Origin: Nocardia sienata NBRC 100364
Lineage (GTDB): Bacteria; Actinomycetota; Actinomycetes; Mycobacteriales; Mycobacteriaceae
Assembly: GCF_001613205.1 (NCBI RefSeq)
Contig: NZ_BDBX01000033.1
Location: 62,001-126,000 of the forward strand
DNA: 64,000 nucleotides
Direction of reading: 5' to 3'
In this document: positions 10,072 through 18,460 of the stretch, piece after piece
Position numbering within the stretch: the stretch's first letter is position 1
How the letters are laid out: every line of letters starts with the position of its first letter
Made by a program: the position numbers and the translations under genes
Notes under the pieces: model-generated
Told to the model about the DNA's origin: nothing
The model's database searches: none
The model's input: the letters and a program-made list of their open reading frames with translations, nothing else

Positions 10072-10195
10072 GATTCACCCTGCCCGTCGACCCGTTCCCG
10101 GTAGGGAACCCGGTTCTCGACGCTCGCCCCGGTCGATCGAAAACACGTAACACTCGGTCATATCGAGAGAATCGGTAGAAACGACCCACAGCCCT

Positions 10196-10627
10196 TTATT
10201 CCGCGGGGCGCTCGGCACCGCGTAAGTAGGCGCGGATATCACCCAGTTCCGGCGCCTCGGGCACGATATCGGAGAAATCACCGAACTCCTCGAATTCGCC
10301 TGCGACGGAGGAGGTCATTTCGTGCTGATGTTCGCGGACACGCCCGGCTGCCTGCGAAACCGCGGCGACAATGGTGCGGGCCAGCTCGCCGGGGGTCTTA
10401 CGGAGCGCCGAATCGGTCAGGTTCAGTTCGGTGAGTACGCCGCCCGCGTCGACGGTCACCTCCACGGAACGGTCCGGTGAGTGCGCACGCATCCGCAGCC
10501 CCTCCAGCTGCCGGAATGTATCGGCCAGCCGTCCCTGCTGCCGCTGGTAGGCGTCGAGCAGATCCTCTACCTGATTACGCAACCCGTTGTTCGCGGACAG
10601 CAGACCTTCGCGCTTCCACCGGTCCAT
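10196..10627 (-). CDS. YbaB/EbfC-family protein of a toxin operon
   Basis: The 143-residue protein begins MDRWKREGLL and has the YbaB/EbfC layout: an N-terminal coiled coil (about residues 15-45), then a beta-rich segment with SVEVTVDAGGVLTELNLTD, then a helix and an acidic tail. YbaB proteins form DNA-binding dimers, but actinobacteria carry many divergent copies beside WXG100 and toxin genes, where the role is unclear. The ATG at 10627 has GGAAGGG upstream. It sits 19 bp after the WXG100 gene and 124 bp before the giant gene on the same strand, so co-transcription is likely. The 124-bp gap holds no convincing gene. Confidence 0.8.
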   Translation of the reverse strand: MDRWKREGLLSANNGLRNQVEDLLDAYQRQQGRLADTFRQLEGLRMRAHSPDRSVEVTVDAGGVLTELNLTDSALRKTPGELARTIVAAVSQAAGRVREHQHEMTSSVAGEFEEFGDFSDIVPEAPELGDIRAYLRGAERPAE

Positions 10628-10646
10628 GGCAAATACCCTTCCAGGA

Positions 10647-12329
10647 TCATCGGTCATCGAGGTCGGGCAGCGCGGCATGCGCCAGCGCCACCAGCAGACG
10701 ATGCAATGTTCTGGCCGAAGCGGGCGCGGCGGCGCTGTCCACTTCGACCGCCGCGAAGCCGGCGGCCAGGGCCCGCCCGGGCGAGAACGCGCCGTCGTCG
10801 AAGCAATAGCCGCCGAGCTCGGCGCGCCACGATTTGTAGCCGCTGACGATCCGGCCCAGGCGCTCGCCCTGGGCACCGCTGATACGCAGATATTCGGTGA
10901 TCAGCGCGCGCTGCGCCTGCGCCCGGGCGCACAGTCCACCGGTCAGGTCGAGCGCATGGCCGAGTTCCAGCAGTACGGTCACATACATCGGGCGTTGCCG
11001 TAATACCTCGCGCACAGCGGCGGCGTGCCCGGCCGGGCCGTTTCCGCCGAGTACGCCTGGATCCGCGGCGGCGGCATCGCTCAGCACGATCCACGGTTGC
11101 GGTGACAGCGACGAGGTCGCCGCAGGATCCGCCACGGCCTCGTTCCGGTTCTCCACCCGCGAAGGCGGCCCGCCCTCGGCCACCTCGAGCCCACGCAGGA
11201 TCACCGGATACGCGGTGACCACCGTGTCGACAGCATCAGCGATCTCCTGCGCTGTGTGCTCGGCGATACCCGCCGTTTCGAATCCGACGATCTCGAGATC
11301 GTGCCGCAGCGCCATATCCCGCAGGATTTCCATGGCCGCATCACCGGTTTCCCGGCGGGGCCGCGCTGCTACCCGCGCACGAGGCGGCGGATTCCTGCGC
11401 GAGTCCGCATCCGGTTTCGCCTGGGTCGGCGGGCGGTCGGCGGTGCGCGGCGGAACCGTCCGTGGGGGTATCTGGTTCTCCTGGGGTGCGGCAGAACCGG
11501 GCCGAGGAGAGCTGGGCGCGGTGGAACTCCAGGGGGTACCGGTAGCCGCACGCGAGGCCTCGGCACGCGCCGCCACCGGTTTCGAAGACTCCGGGGCTGT
11601 GGTGAGACCTGCGTCGATGCTCCGTAGCGCGGAGACCCCCGGGGCGGACGCCCATGGCAGGGCGAGCGTGGGTGGCTGTTCGAGGGGGTCCTCGGGCACG
11701 CGCTTCCCGGAACTCGGCTCAGCGGATCCGGCCTGCGGCGGCTCGGATTGCCCGCGAGCCGGGTCGGGCCCGGTTCGCACCGGCTCCGGCCCGGATCGCA
11801 CCGGCTGTGGCTGCTCCGTGCCACCGGCGGCTGCGGGCTCCGCGTCGTTCGTGGCGCGCGATTCCGGGTCGCCGGCGGACGAATTCCCCGTCGACCGGCC
11901 GGAGACGAGGGGTTGCCGGTCGGCCGGGGCGGCCCGGTCCGCGGTGTCCGGAGCCGAAGCGCGCGCGGCGGGCGCCGCCGCAACCGGGACCGAACCGACG
12001 GGGCCGGACCAGGCCGCAGCCGCATCCCGCAGCTGCGTTCCACCCGCGCGATCCGCCTCCGTGAACGTGTCGGCGGCCGCGCGGAGACCGGCACTCATCG
12101 CGCGGGCACTGTTCACCAGGTCCTCGAAACCCGCCATACTCTGTTCGGTACTCGGTAGGTAGCCTTCGGCGAAGGCATTGCCGGGCTTGTCACCGCCCCA
12201 GCACTCCCCCTCCCGGGCGAAGGCCTCCTTCAACTCGGCCACCATCTGTGCCGTTTCGGCGGCCACCTGGTCCAACTCCGCTGCGGAGGCGTGTAATTCG
12301 CCCGGATCGAGCCACAGCGGCTGACTCAC
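10647..12329 (-). CDS. WXG100-domain type VII secretion protein with C-terminal extension
   Basis: This 560-residue protein starts at GTG 12329 after GGAAGGG. Residues 1-105 are helical with a central CWGGD turn, as in WXG100 (EsxA-like) proteins exported by type VII systems. Residues about 110-330 are Pro/Ala/Ser-rich and probably disordered. The C-terminal about 220 residues are globular and contain VLLELGHALD, which resembles an HExxHxxD metallopeptidase helix with the first His replaced by Leu, so enzymatic activity is doubtful. As first gene of the toxin operon it may act as an export partner or scaffold for the giant protein; this is inference from position. Confidence 0.7.
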   Translation of the reverse strand: MSQPLWLDPGELHASAAELDQVAAETAQMVAELKEAFAREGECWGGDKPGNAFAEGYLPSTEQSMAGFEDLVNSARAMSAGLRAAADTFTEADRAGGTQLRDAAAAWSGPVGSVPVAAAPAARASAPDTADRAAPADRQPLVSGRSTGNSSAGDPESRATNDAEPAAAGGTEQPQPVRSGPEPVRTGPDPARGQSEPPQAGSAEPSSGKRVPEDPLEQPPTLALPWASAPGVSALRSIDAGLTTAPESSKPVAARAEASRAATGTPWSSTAPSSPRPGSAAPQENQIPPRTVPPRTADRPPTQAKPDADSRRNPPPRARVAARPRRETGDAAMEILRDMALRHDLEIVGFETAGIAEHTAQEIADAVDTVVTAYPVILRGLEVAEGGPPSRVENRNEAVADPAATSSLSPQPWIVLSDAAAADPGVLGGNGPAGHAAAVREVLRQRPMYVTVLLELGHALDLTGGLCARAQAQRALITEYLRISGAQGERLGRIVSGYKSWRAELGGYCFDDGAFSPGRALAAGFAAVEVDSAAAPASARTLHRLLVALAHAALPDLDDR

Positions 12330-12628
12330 TCGATCACCCTTCCGCGCGGCTCACCACAATTGCGACCAGTGTGCGGGAGCGGGGGGTGTCGCCGCATCCC
12401 GCAACTCTTCCTGGTACTGGCAATACACTCCCACCTGCACAGACGCACTGACCACCGCACCCGAGCGGAGAACTGCCCGATGTTCGCGGTGGGCGGTCGA
12501 GTTTCGGACGTGTCGGGTGATCGACCCGCCGCCGCCGCGCCCATCGCGCCTGTACCCCACGGGGGTAGAGTAGCCACACCGGCACGGGGCCGGCCGTGGA
12601 CGCGACGCTCGGGAACGGAGGTGTGCCG
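12330..12628. other. Divergent intergenic region, toxin operon / lpqS operon
   Basis: This spacer separates two divergent operons. On the right side it holds the RicR-type operator at 12553-12567 and a possible -10 (TAGAGT) overlapping its end. On the left no clear promoter could be picked for the toxin operon. No gene of its own was seen. Confidence 0.6.
12553..12567 (+). promoter_or_regulatory. RicR/CsoR-type copper operator
   Basis: The 15-mer is TACCC-N5-GGGTA with N5 = CACGG. This is the palindrome known for RicR, the copper-sensing CsoR-family repressor of mycobacteria. It lies 62 bp before the LpqS start and overlaps a TAGAGT -10 candidate, so copper derepression of the operon is expected. 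Confidence 0.7.
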
Positions 12629-13060
12629 ATGACCATCACCGCGCACGCCGGAACCGAGACGGCCGGGCACAACCGCCGGACCCGCGGCGCGACGATCATG
12701 GTCGTCCTGGCCGCGCTGACGTTGCTGTCGCCCCTGTTGCACTGCGATCTCGTCCCGGCGGCGGCAGCGCACTCCCGAGCGCACGAGGCGGTGGCCGCGG
12801 CCGGGCACCATGTACACACCGGCGACCCGGCGGGGAGCCACTGCACAGCCCACGCGGTTCACTGCGTATCCCAGGTGGTCCTCCCCGCGCGGGTCCCCGA
12901 TCCGCTCGTTCTCGTCCTCCTGGTGACACTGACGCTCACCACGGCGGTCGCGCTCTCGCTCGCGCCCATCCCCGGACGCTGGATCCGGGGACCCCCGGCC
13001 GGCGCGCTCGCCGCCGGTGGTCGCGAGATTCTCACCCACTTCTGTATCGCCCGGCGCTGA
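12629..13060 (+). CDS. lpqS: LpqS-like His/Cys-containing exported or membrane protein
   Basis: The 143-residue protein has a hydrophobic N-terminal segment ([16 protein letters not shown], about residues 24-39), a His-rich middle ([17 protein letters not shown]), a second hydrophobic segment ([20 protein letters not shown]) and the ending LTHFCIARR. The C-terminal LTxFCxARR resembles M. tuberculosis LpqS, a RicR-regulon member encoded next to cysK2. The many His and Cys residues suit copper binding outside the membrane. GGAGGTG lies 6 bases before the ATG; a longer upstream reading has no ribosome site. It is first in an operon with CysK2 and an MFS protein behind a RicR-type operator. Confidence 0.7.
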   Translation: MTITAHAGTETAGHNRRTRGATIMVVLAALTLLSPLLHCDLVPAAAAHSRAHEAVAAAGHHVHTGDPAGSHCTAHAVHCVSQVVLPARVPDPLVLVLLVTLTLTTAVALSLAPIPGRWIRGPPAGALAAGGREILTHFCIARR

Positions 13061-13155
13061 TCGGCCCGCTCCGACCGTCCCCATGGGGCCGGCCGGAGTT
13101 CGCTGCCGACCACCCGCCTCCGGGTCCGCGGGACCCGATACAGAAAGCGACAGTC

Positions 13156-14286
13156 ATGAACAATGTGGTCCTGCCCGAACGGGCGGAGCCGACCGCCACC
13201 GGAATCGCTTCGATGCCCGGCACCGCCCTGACGCCGCCCGCCCTCGTGGGGAGAACACCGGTGCTGTGGGTGGGCGCCCCGCTCGCTCCCGCCGGGCGCG
13301 GATTCTGGGCCAAGCTCGAGGGCAGCAATCCCGGCGGGATGAAGGACCGTCCCGCCCTGCACATGGTGCGGCGCGCCCGGGAGCGCGGCGATCTCGCACC
13401 GGGCGCGCGGATCGTGGAATCCACCAGCGGCACCCTGGGGCTGGGCCTGGCGCTGGCCGGAGTCGCCTACCATCACCCGGTCACCCTGGTCACCGACCCC
13501 GGGCTGGAGCCGATCGTGGAACAGATGCTGACGGCGTACGGCGCCACCGTCGAATTGGTGCCCGCACCGGATCCGGTCGGCGGATGGCAGCAGGCCCGCC
13601 GCGATCGAGTGGCGCGGATACTGGCCGTACAGCCATCGGCGTGGTGCCCGGACCAGTACAACAATCCCGACAATGTGGCCGGATACGAGTCGCTGGGAGT
13701 GGAGCTGATCGAACAGCTGGGCGGCGTGGACGTACTCGTCTGCGCGGTGGGCACCGGCGGTCATTCCGCCGGGGTGGCGCGGGTACTGCGCCGGTTCGAC
13801 CCGAACCTGAAGCTGATCGGCGTGGACACCGTGTCCTCCGTCATCTTCGGGCAACCGGCAGGACCGCGGCTCATGCGCGGGCTCGGTTCCAGCATCTATC
13901 CCGCCAATGTCGACTACACCGCATTCGACGAAGTCCACTGGGTCGCCCCGGCCGAAGCGGTATGGGCCTGCCGGACCCTGGCCACGACCCACCACGCCAC
14001 CGGCGGCTGGAGCGTCGGCGCGGTGGCCCTGGTCGCGGGCTGGGCGGCCGGGCAGTTCGACGCGGACGCCCAGATCGCCGCCATCTTCCCCGACGGCCCG
14101 CAACGCTATTTCGACACTGTCTTCAGCGACGAGTACTGCCGCGCACACGGATTACTCGGCGTGGCGCCGCCGACCGGGCCGGATACGGTGTCCTCCCCGT
14201 TCGAGGCGGAGTTCCGGTCCTGGACCCGCTGCGCGACCGTGGTGGATCCGCGCGGACACAGCACAGTGGGAGGAGCCCGCCGATGA
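13156..14286 (+). CDS. cysK2: PLP-dependent cysteine-synthase family enzyme, CysK2-like
   Basis: The 376-residue protein has fold-type II PLP landmarks: [15 protein letters not shown] with the Schiff-base Lys, [12 protein letters not shown] as the substrate loop and VGTGGHSAG as the phosphate-binding loop. Mycobacterial CysK2 makes S-sulfocysteine from O-phosphoserine and thiosulfate. The related Cds1 desulfhydrase has a similar sequence, so reaction specificity rests mainly on context. That context is the LpqS-CysK2-MFS order of M. tuberculosis Rv0847-Rv0849, in the RicR copper regulon. The last codon overlaps the MFS start (ATGA), indicating translational coupling. Confidence 0.75.
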   Translation: MNNVVLPERAEPTATGIASMPGTALTPPALVGRTPVLWVGAPLAPAGRGFWAKLEGSNPGGMKDRPALHMVRRARERGDLAPGARIVESTSGTLGLGLALAGVAYHHPVTLVTDPGLEPIVEQMLTAYGATVELVPAPDPVGGWQQARRDRVARILAVQPSAWCPDQYNNPDNVAGYESLGVELIEQLGGVDVLVCAVGTGGHSAGVARVLRRFDPNLKLIGVDTVSSVIFGQPAGPRLMRGLGSSIYPANVDYTAFDEVHWVAPAEAVWACRTLATTHHATGGWSVGAVALVAGWAAGQFDADAQIAAIFPDGPQRYFDTVFSDEYCRAHGLLGVAPPTGPDTVSSPFEAEFRSWTRCATVVDPRGHSTVGGARR

Positions 14287-15602
14287 ACACTCTCGCTACC
14301 TTCCGCAGCTTCGACACCCCGGTGCGGCTGCTGATGATCAACCAGTTCGGCATCAACCTCGGTTTTTACATGTTGATGCCGTTTCTGGCCGGGTATCTGG
14401 CCGGTCCCCTGGGGCTGGCCGCCTGGGCGGTGGGCCTCGTGCTGGGCGTACGCAATTTCTCCCAGCAGGGCATGTTCCTGATCGGCGGAACGCTGGCCGA
14501 CCGGCTGGGTTACAAACCCCTGATCGTGGCCGGATGCCTGTTGCGCACGGGCGGTTTCGCACTGCTGGTGTTCGCCACCGGCCTACCCGCACTACTGATC
14601 GCCTCGGCCGCCACCGGATTCGCCGGGGCGCTGTTCAATCCGGCGGTCCGCGCCTACCTCGCCGCCGGTTCCGGGTCGCGCCGAGTGGAAGCCTTCGCCC
14701 TGTTCAATATCTTCTACCAGGCCGGCATCCTCGCGGGTCCACTGGTCGGGGTCGCGCTGCTGACCCTCGATTTCCGCGTAGTGGCGGCCGCGGCCGCCCT
14801 GGTATTCGCCGTGCTGACCGTGGCCCAGCTGCTGGCGCTGCCCGCCGGGCCCGAACTCACCGAGCACGCCCGGGTTCCGGTGTGGACGGCATGGGCCGGT
14901 GTGCTGCGCAACCGGCGGTTCGTGGCGTTCTCGGTGGCGATGATCGGCTCCTACGTCCTGTCCTTCCAGATGTACCTCGCGCTTCCGCTGCAGGCGGAGA
15001 TGATCGCCGCAGAGCGCGCCCAGTTGCTGGTCTCCGCGCTGTTCGTCATCTCCGGGGTGGTCGCGGTGGCCGGCCAATTGCGGATCACCGCGTGGTTCCG
15101 GGCGCGCTGGGGCACCGGAGGTGCCCTGGTCGCCGGGATGGCGGTCCTGGCCGGGGCATTCCTGCCGCTCGCTGTGGTCCCCGTCCCGGCGCGATTCGGC
15201 ACCTGGGCCGCGGTGACCGCGCTGCTGATCTCGGCGGCGCTGCTGGCCGTCGGGACCGCCGCGGTCTTCCCGTTCGAGATGGACACGGTCGTCACGCTTG
15301 CCGGAGACCGCCTGGTGGGCACCTACTACGGCTTCTACAACACTGTGGTCGGTGTCGGCATCCTGATCGGCAATCTCGCCACCGGCGCCGTATTCGGCGC
15401 CGCTCGGGCAGCGGACGCCGAAACGCTGATCTGGGTCGGGCTGTCCCTGATCGGAGCCGTTTCGGCAGTTGCCGTGGCCCGCCTCGGCCGGACCGGGACC
15501 GACCACTCCGGTACGGCGGAACCCACCACATCCGCCGGTGACGTGGCGGCCGCGGTGAAACCCGGCTCCCGGGTCTCCGGATCGGTCGGCCGCGGCAGCT
15601 GA
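14283..15602 (+). CDS. MFS transporter of the LpqS-CysK2 operon (Rv0849-like)
   Basis: The 439-residue protein has about twelve hydrophobic segments and the MFS loop [12 protein letters not shown] after helix 2. The ATG overlaps the CysK2 stop. By position it matches Rv0849 of the mycobacterial RicR regulon. The substrate is unknown; export of S-sulfocysteine or a thiol/copper-related metabolite is conceivable but not shown. The C-terminal about 45 residues are hydrophilic and Ser/Gly-rich. Confidence 0.75.
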   Translation: MNTLATFRSFDTPVRLLMINQFGINLGFYMLMPFLAGYLAGPLGLAAWAVGLVLGVRNFSQQGMFLIGGTLADRLGYKPLIVAGCLLRTGGFALLVFATGLPALLIASAATGFAGALFNPAVRAYLAAGSGSRRVEAFALFNIFYQAGILAGPLVGVALLTLDFRVVAAAAALVFAVLTVAQLLALPAGPELTEHARVPVWTAWAGVLRNRRFVAFSVAMIGSYVLSFQMYLALPLQAEMIAAERAQLLVSALFVISGVVAVAGQLRITAWFRARWGTGGALVAGMAVLAGAFLPLAVVPVPARFGTWAAVTALLISAALLAVGTAAVFPFEMDTVVTLAGDRLVGTYYGFYNTVVGVGILIGNLATGAVFGAARAADAETLIWVGLSLIGAVSAVAVARLGRTGTDHSGTAEPTTSAGDVAAAVKPGSRVSGSVGRGS

Positions 15603-16065
15603 GTCTCCACGGTGGCGAGGCGCCGGCCGGCGGCGGTAGGCCGATCGAACGATCGCTCGGCCGGGCGCGGACAGGTGGGCACCCGCAGACGGGCCGGGGA
15701 CCGGGCGCAGCGGCCTCACCTCGCCCCCTGGGCACGGCACGCCGAGCGGACAACCGAAGACCGACCCCGGCAACGCGACCGGATCGTCGGCGGCAGCACC
15801 TGTGCCCGAATCGAGACCCGGGCACGGTCCGAGGCGAGCATCACGGGCCGGGCGGGCTCGGCGGCGGCAATCCTCCTTCGCGGGCGCGGTGACGGGTGGC
15901 CGCTACCGCGCGGGACCACCGCACAGGTCACGGTTGCGGCACGTTTCCGGCTTTGCCACGCGGGCCCGACCCCACACCGCCCAGGCAGCCATTGCCGCCC
16001 ACCTGCGTTGATAGCTAATATCAATCGACTCGCACCGTGGGAACTCGACAGAACGGAGGCGAACC
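15603..16065. other. Intergenic region after the MFS gene
   Basis: The 463 bp hold no convincing gene. A GC-rich inverted repeat GGCCGA...TCGGCC at 15639-15662 follows the MFS stop and may terminate transcription. The right end is AT-richer and holds the palindrome at 16008-16024 and an ACGGAGG ribosome site for the next gene. Confidence 0.45.
16008..16024 (+). promoter_or_regulatory. Perfect TTGATA-N5-TATCAA palindrome
   Basis: Arms TTGATA and TATCAA flank GCTAA, 41 bp before the start of the secreted Cys-rich protein gene, in an otherwise GC-rich spacer. The shape fits operators of small winged-helix repressors such as ArsR/SmtB proteins. The regulator is not in the window. Confidence 0.45.
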
Positions 16066-16488
16066 ATGAGGCCACAAGCGCGTCGCCGGGGCTCTCGGCT
16101 TCTCGGTGCGATCATCGGGGCCGTCGCCCTCGTCTCCGCCGGCGCCACTCCGGCGGCCGGTCTCCACTGGACCCAGCCGACCCCGGTCGCCGACACCCCG
16201 AGCCTCCAGGTCGGCCTGCACAGCCATTGCGAAGGTCCCGTCGAGGCCGGGCACCTCCCCGACGGCACGACGGCCTACTGTTCGCCCATCTCGAACTCCG
16301 GAGCCTTCGCGTGGTCGTACTACTCCGACCCTCTGCCGGTGGAGCCTAACAACCGCCCCTACACCTGTGACAACGCCAGTTGCGAGTACGAGGACGGATC
16401 CACCGTGCCGGGGCATCGGTGCGGAATGCAGTGCGCCGAACCGCCCACCACCGGTGATCTTGCGCCCCACCTCGCGGCGCGCCCCTGA
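16066..16488 (+). CDS. Secreted small Cys-rich protein, function unknown
   Basis: The 140-residue product starts MRPQARRRGSR, then a hydrophobic core (LLGAIIGAVALVSAGA) and AGATPAAG, a typical signal peptide with cleavage near residue 30. The mature part has six Cys (HC, YC, TC, SC, RC, QC) in the pattern of three disulfides, and many Pro. ACGGAGG precedes the ATG. No family was recognised. It stands alone between the copper operon and the ABC-F gene, with an AT-rich palindrome upstream. Confidence 0.65.
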   Translation: MRPQARRRGSRLLGAIIGAVALVSAGATPAAGLHWTQPTPVADTPSLQVGLHSHCEGPVEAGHLPDGTTAYCSPISNSGAFAWSYYSDPLPVEPNNRPYTCDNASCEYEDGSTVPGHRCGMQCAEPPTTGDLAPHLAARP

Positions 16489-16606
16489 ACCGACGCCATC
16501 GCGCTGCTGTCCGGCCGGCGAGCGCGACGCCGGGTACCGATCCCCCGGCCGCCGGTGCGCGGACTGCTATCGTGAACAGGAATCCTCGACCGCAGAGAGA
16601 TCGATC

Positions 16607-16648
16607 ATGGTTGGTGAACTCGACATCTCCGGAGCCACCCGGCTCTGA
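16607..16648 (+). CDS. Putative 13-residue leader peptide for the ABC-F gene
   Basis: The reading frame encodes MVGELDISGATRL and stops at 16646-16648. The last base of its stop codon is the first base of the attenuator-like hairpin, and the ABC-F start is 111 bp further on. Antibiotic-resistance ABC-F genes in Gram-positive bacteria are often induced by ribosome stalling on such leaders. AGAGAGA upstream is a weak ribosome site, so translation is not certain. Confidence 0.5.
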   Translation: MVGELDISGATRL

Positions 16649-16690
16649 CGGCCACCAGTAGGGCGCATCGGGCGCCGCTGTAGTGGCCGT
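16648..16690 (+). terminator. Attenuator-like hairpin upstream of the ABC-F gene
   Basis: ACGGCCAC (16648-16655) pairs perfectly with GTGGCCGT (16683-16690), with an inner GGCGC/GCGCC stem (16662-16666 / 16672-16676). A pyrimidine/T-rich run (TTCACTTTTCCTTCTT) follows. A ribosome stalled near the leader stop would cover the 5' arm and block the hairpin, the usual logic of ABC-F attenuation. Confidence 0.6.
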
Positions 16691-16758
16691 TCCGTCGTTC
16701 ACTTTTCCTTCTTCGGGGCAGCGTTACGCGCCCGAACGACAACCGAGGTCTCTCCTAC

Positions 16759-18399
16759 ATGTCCGAATCTTTCATCGTCTGTTCGAACCTGTCTTTCTCC
16801 TGGCCGGACGACACCGCTGTATTCACCGATCTGTCCTTCAGCGTGCCCGGCGGCCGCACCGGTCTGGTCGCACCCAACGGCGCGGGTAAGAGCACGCTGC
16901 TCCGCTTGCTCGCGGGTGAGTTGGAACCCGGTGCCGGCGCTGTGTCCGTCGACGGCGTACTCGGTTACCTCCCGCAGACCCTGCCGCTCACCGGCGAGAT
17001 GACGGTCGCCGAAACCCTGGGTATCGCACCGGTCCTGGCCGCGCTGCACGCCGTCGAATCCGGTGACACCGCCGAAGAGCATTTCACCATCATCGGCAAC
17101 GACTGGGATATCGAGGAACGCACCCGCGCCCAGCTGGAACGCCTCGATCTGGGCGAGCTCACGCTGACCCGGCGGTTGCGCACCCTCAGCGGCGGTCAGG
17201 TGGTGTCGCTGGGTCTGGCGGCCCAGCTGCTGCGCCGACCCGATGTGTTGCTGCTCGACGAGCCGACGAACAACCTCGATCTCGCGGCCCGGCATCGGCT
17301 CTACGATCTACTGGCCGACTGGAAGGGCTGCCTGCTGTTGGTGAGCCACGACCGGGCACTACTGGACCGGATGGACCGTATCGCCGAACTGTATGCCGGC
17401 GAGATCCGCTTCTACGGCGGGAATTTCAGCGAGTACGAGGAGGCGGTGCGGGCCGAGCGCGAGGTCGCGGAGAAGAACATCCGCAATGCCGAGCAGGAGG
17501 TGAAACGCGAGAAGCGGGAACTTCAGCAGGCCCGGGAGCGCGCCGCCCGGCGGGCGAGCAACGCGGCCCGGAATCTGGGTAACGCGGGGCTGCCGAAGAT
17601 CTTCGCCGGAACCATGAAACGCAATGCCCAGGAGTCGGCCGGGCGGGCGAACGAGACCCACGCCGCCCGGGTCGACGCCGCGAAGAACCGGCTCGACCTG
17701 GCCGAGCGCGCCCTGCGCCCGGAGCAGCGGATCACCCTGCAGCTACCGGGTACCGATGTCCCGGCCGGGCGCACCGTGTTCGCCGGGGAGCGGATCCGCT
17801 ACCGATTCGGCGAACAGGAGGTCTTCGCCGGTGCCGGCGCGGATCTGACGATTCGCGGTCCCGAACGGATCGCGCTGACCGGCCCCAACGGTGCGGGCAA
17901 ATCCACCCTGCTGCGGATCGTGCACGGCGATCTGACGCCGGAAAGCGGTTCGGTCACCCGGGCCGAGGGCCGGGTCGCCTATCTCTCGCAGCGACTGGAC
18001 CTGCTCGACCTCGATCGCACCGTCGCCGAGAACCTGGCCGCCTTCGCCCCGAACCTGCCCACACCGCAACGGCTGAACCTGCTGGCGCGGTTCCTTTTCC
18101 GGGGTTCCCGGGTCGATCTGCCGGTGGGCGCGCTATCCGGCGGTGAGCGGCTGCGCGCCACCCTGGCCTGCGTGCTGTTCGCGGAGCCGGCACCGCAGCT
18201 GCTGCTCTTGGACGAACCGACCAACAACCTCGATCTGGTCAGCGTGGGGCAGCTCGAAAGCGCACTCGATGCCTACCGGGGCGCGTTCGTGGTCGTCAGC
18301 CATGACGAGCGGTTCCTCACCGAGATCGGGGTGCATCGCCGACTGCGATTGGCCGACGGTCTACTACGCGAGGTCGCCGGGCCCGTCGCAGCCGGCTGA
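16759..18399 (+). CDS. ABC-F family ATPase, probable ribosome protection
   Basis: The 546-residue protein has two ABC domains and no membrane segments. Walker A motifs are APNGAGKST (about residue 35) and GPNGAGKST (about 375); Walker B regions are LLLDEPTNNLD in both halves, with LSGGQ and LSGGE signatures. The linker between domains (about 225-320) is long, charged and helical, as in ABC-F proteins that enter the ribosomal E site. ABC-F proteins protect the ribosome from macrolides, lincosamides, streptogramins or pleuromutilins, or act in translation generally. The leader peptide, hairpin and neighbouring Vgb-like gene favour antibiotic resistance. The exact class cannot be read by eye. 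Confidence 0.8.
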   Translation: MSESFIVCSNLSFSWPDDTAVFTDLSFSVPGGRTGLVAPNGAGKSTLLRLLAGELEPGAGAVSVDGVLGYLPQTLPLTGEMTVAETLGIAPVLAALHAVESGDTAEEHFTIIGNDWDIEERTRAQLERLDLGELTLTRRLRTLSGGQVVSLGLAAQLLRRPDVLLLDEPTNNLDLAARHRLYDLLADWKGCLLLVSHDRALLDRMDRIAELYAGEIRFYGGNFSEYEEAVRAEREVAEKNIRNAEQEVKREKRELQQARERAARRASNAARNLGNAGLPKIFAGTMKRNAQESAGRANETHAARVDAAKNRLDLAERALRPEQRITLQLPGTDVPAGRTVFAGERIRYRFGEQEVFAGAGADLTIRGPERIALTGPNGAGKSTLLRIVHGDLTPESGSVTRAEGRVAYLSQRLDLLDLDRTVAENLAAFAPNLPTPQRLNLLARFLFRGSRVDLPVGALSGGERLRATLACVLFAEPAPQLLLLDEPTNNLDLVSVGQLESALDAYRGAFVVVSHDERFLTEIGVHRRLRLADGLLREVAGPVAAG

Positions 18400-18438
18400 G
18401 CCCCGACCGGGGCGAGGCGAGCCCTGAACCCGCCTGCT

Positions 18439-18460
18439 CGGCGCGGTGATCACCGCGCCG
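18439..18460. terminator. Bidirectional terminator between ABC-F and Vgb-like genes
   Basis: The perfect 22-bp palindrome with arms CGGCGCGGTGA/TCACCGCGCCG overlaps the stop codon of the Vgb-like gene and lies 40 bp after the ABC-F stop. A smaller CCCCG/CGGGG hairpin precedes it. The genes are convergent, so this can end both transcripts. Confidence 0.6.

Noticed and set aside
10075-10281. 68-codon minus frame between the YbaB-like and giant genes
   Set aside because: It starts inside the YbaB-like gene in another frame, with no ribosome site or recognisable sequence.
12326-13084. Minus-strand frame of 252 codons covering lpqS
   Set aside because: The plus-strand frame has a ribosome site, membrane segments, an LpqS-like C-terminus and a copper operator.
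13017-14282. N-terminal extension of the MFS frame across the CysK2 gene
   Set aside because: The upstream part is an Arg/Gly-rich shadow of CysK2; ATG 14283 overlapping the CysK2 stop begins a proper first membrane helix.
18400-18420. Small CCCCG/CGGGG hairpin as the main ABC-F terminator
   Set aside because: It is short and GC-only; the 22-bp palindrome just after it is a better terminator.
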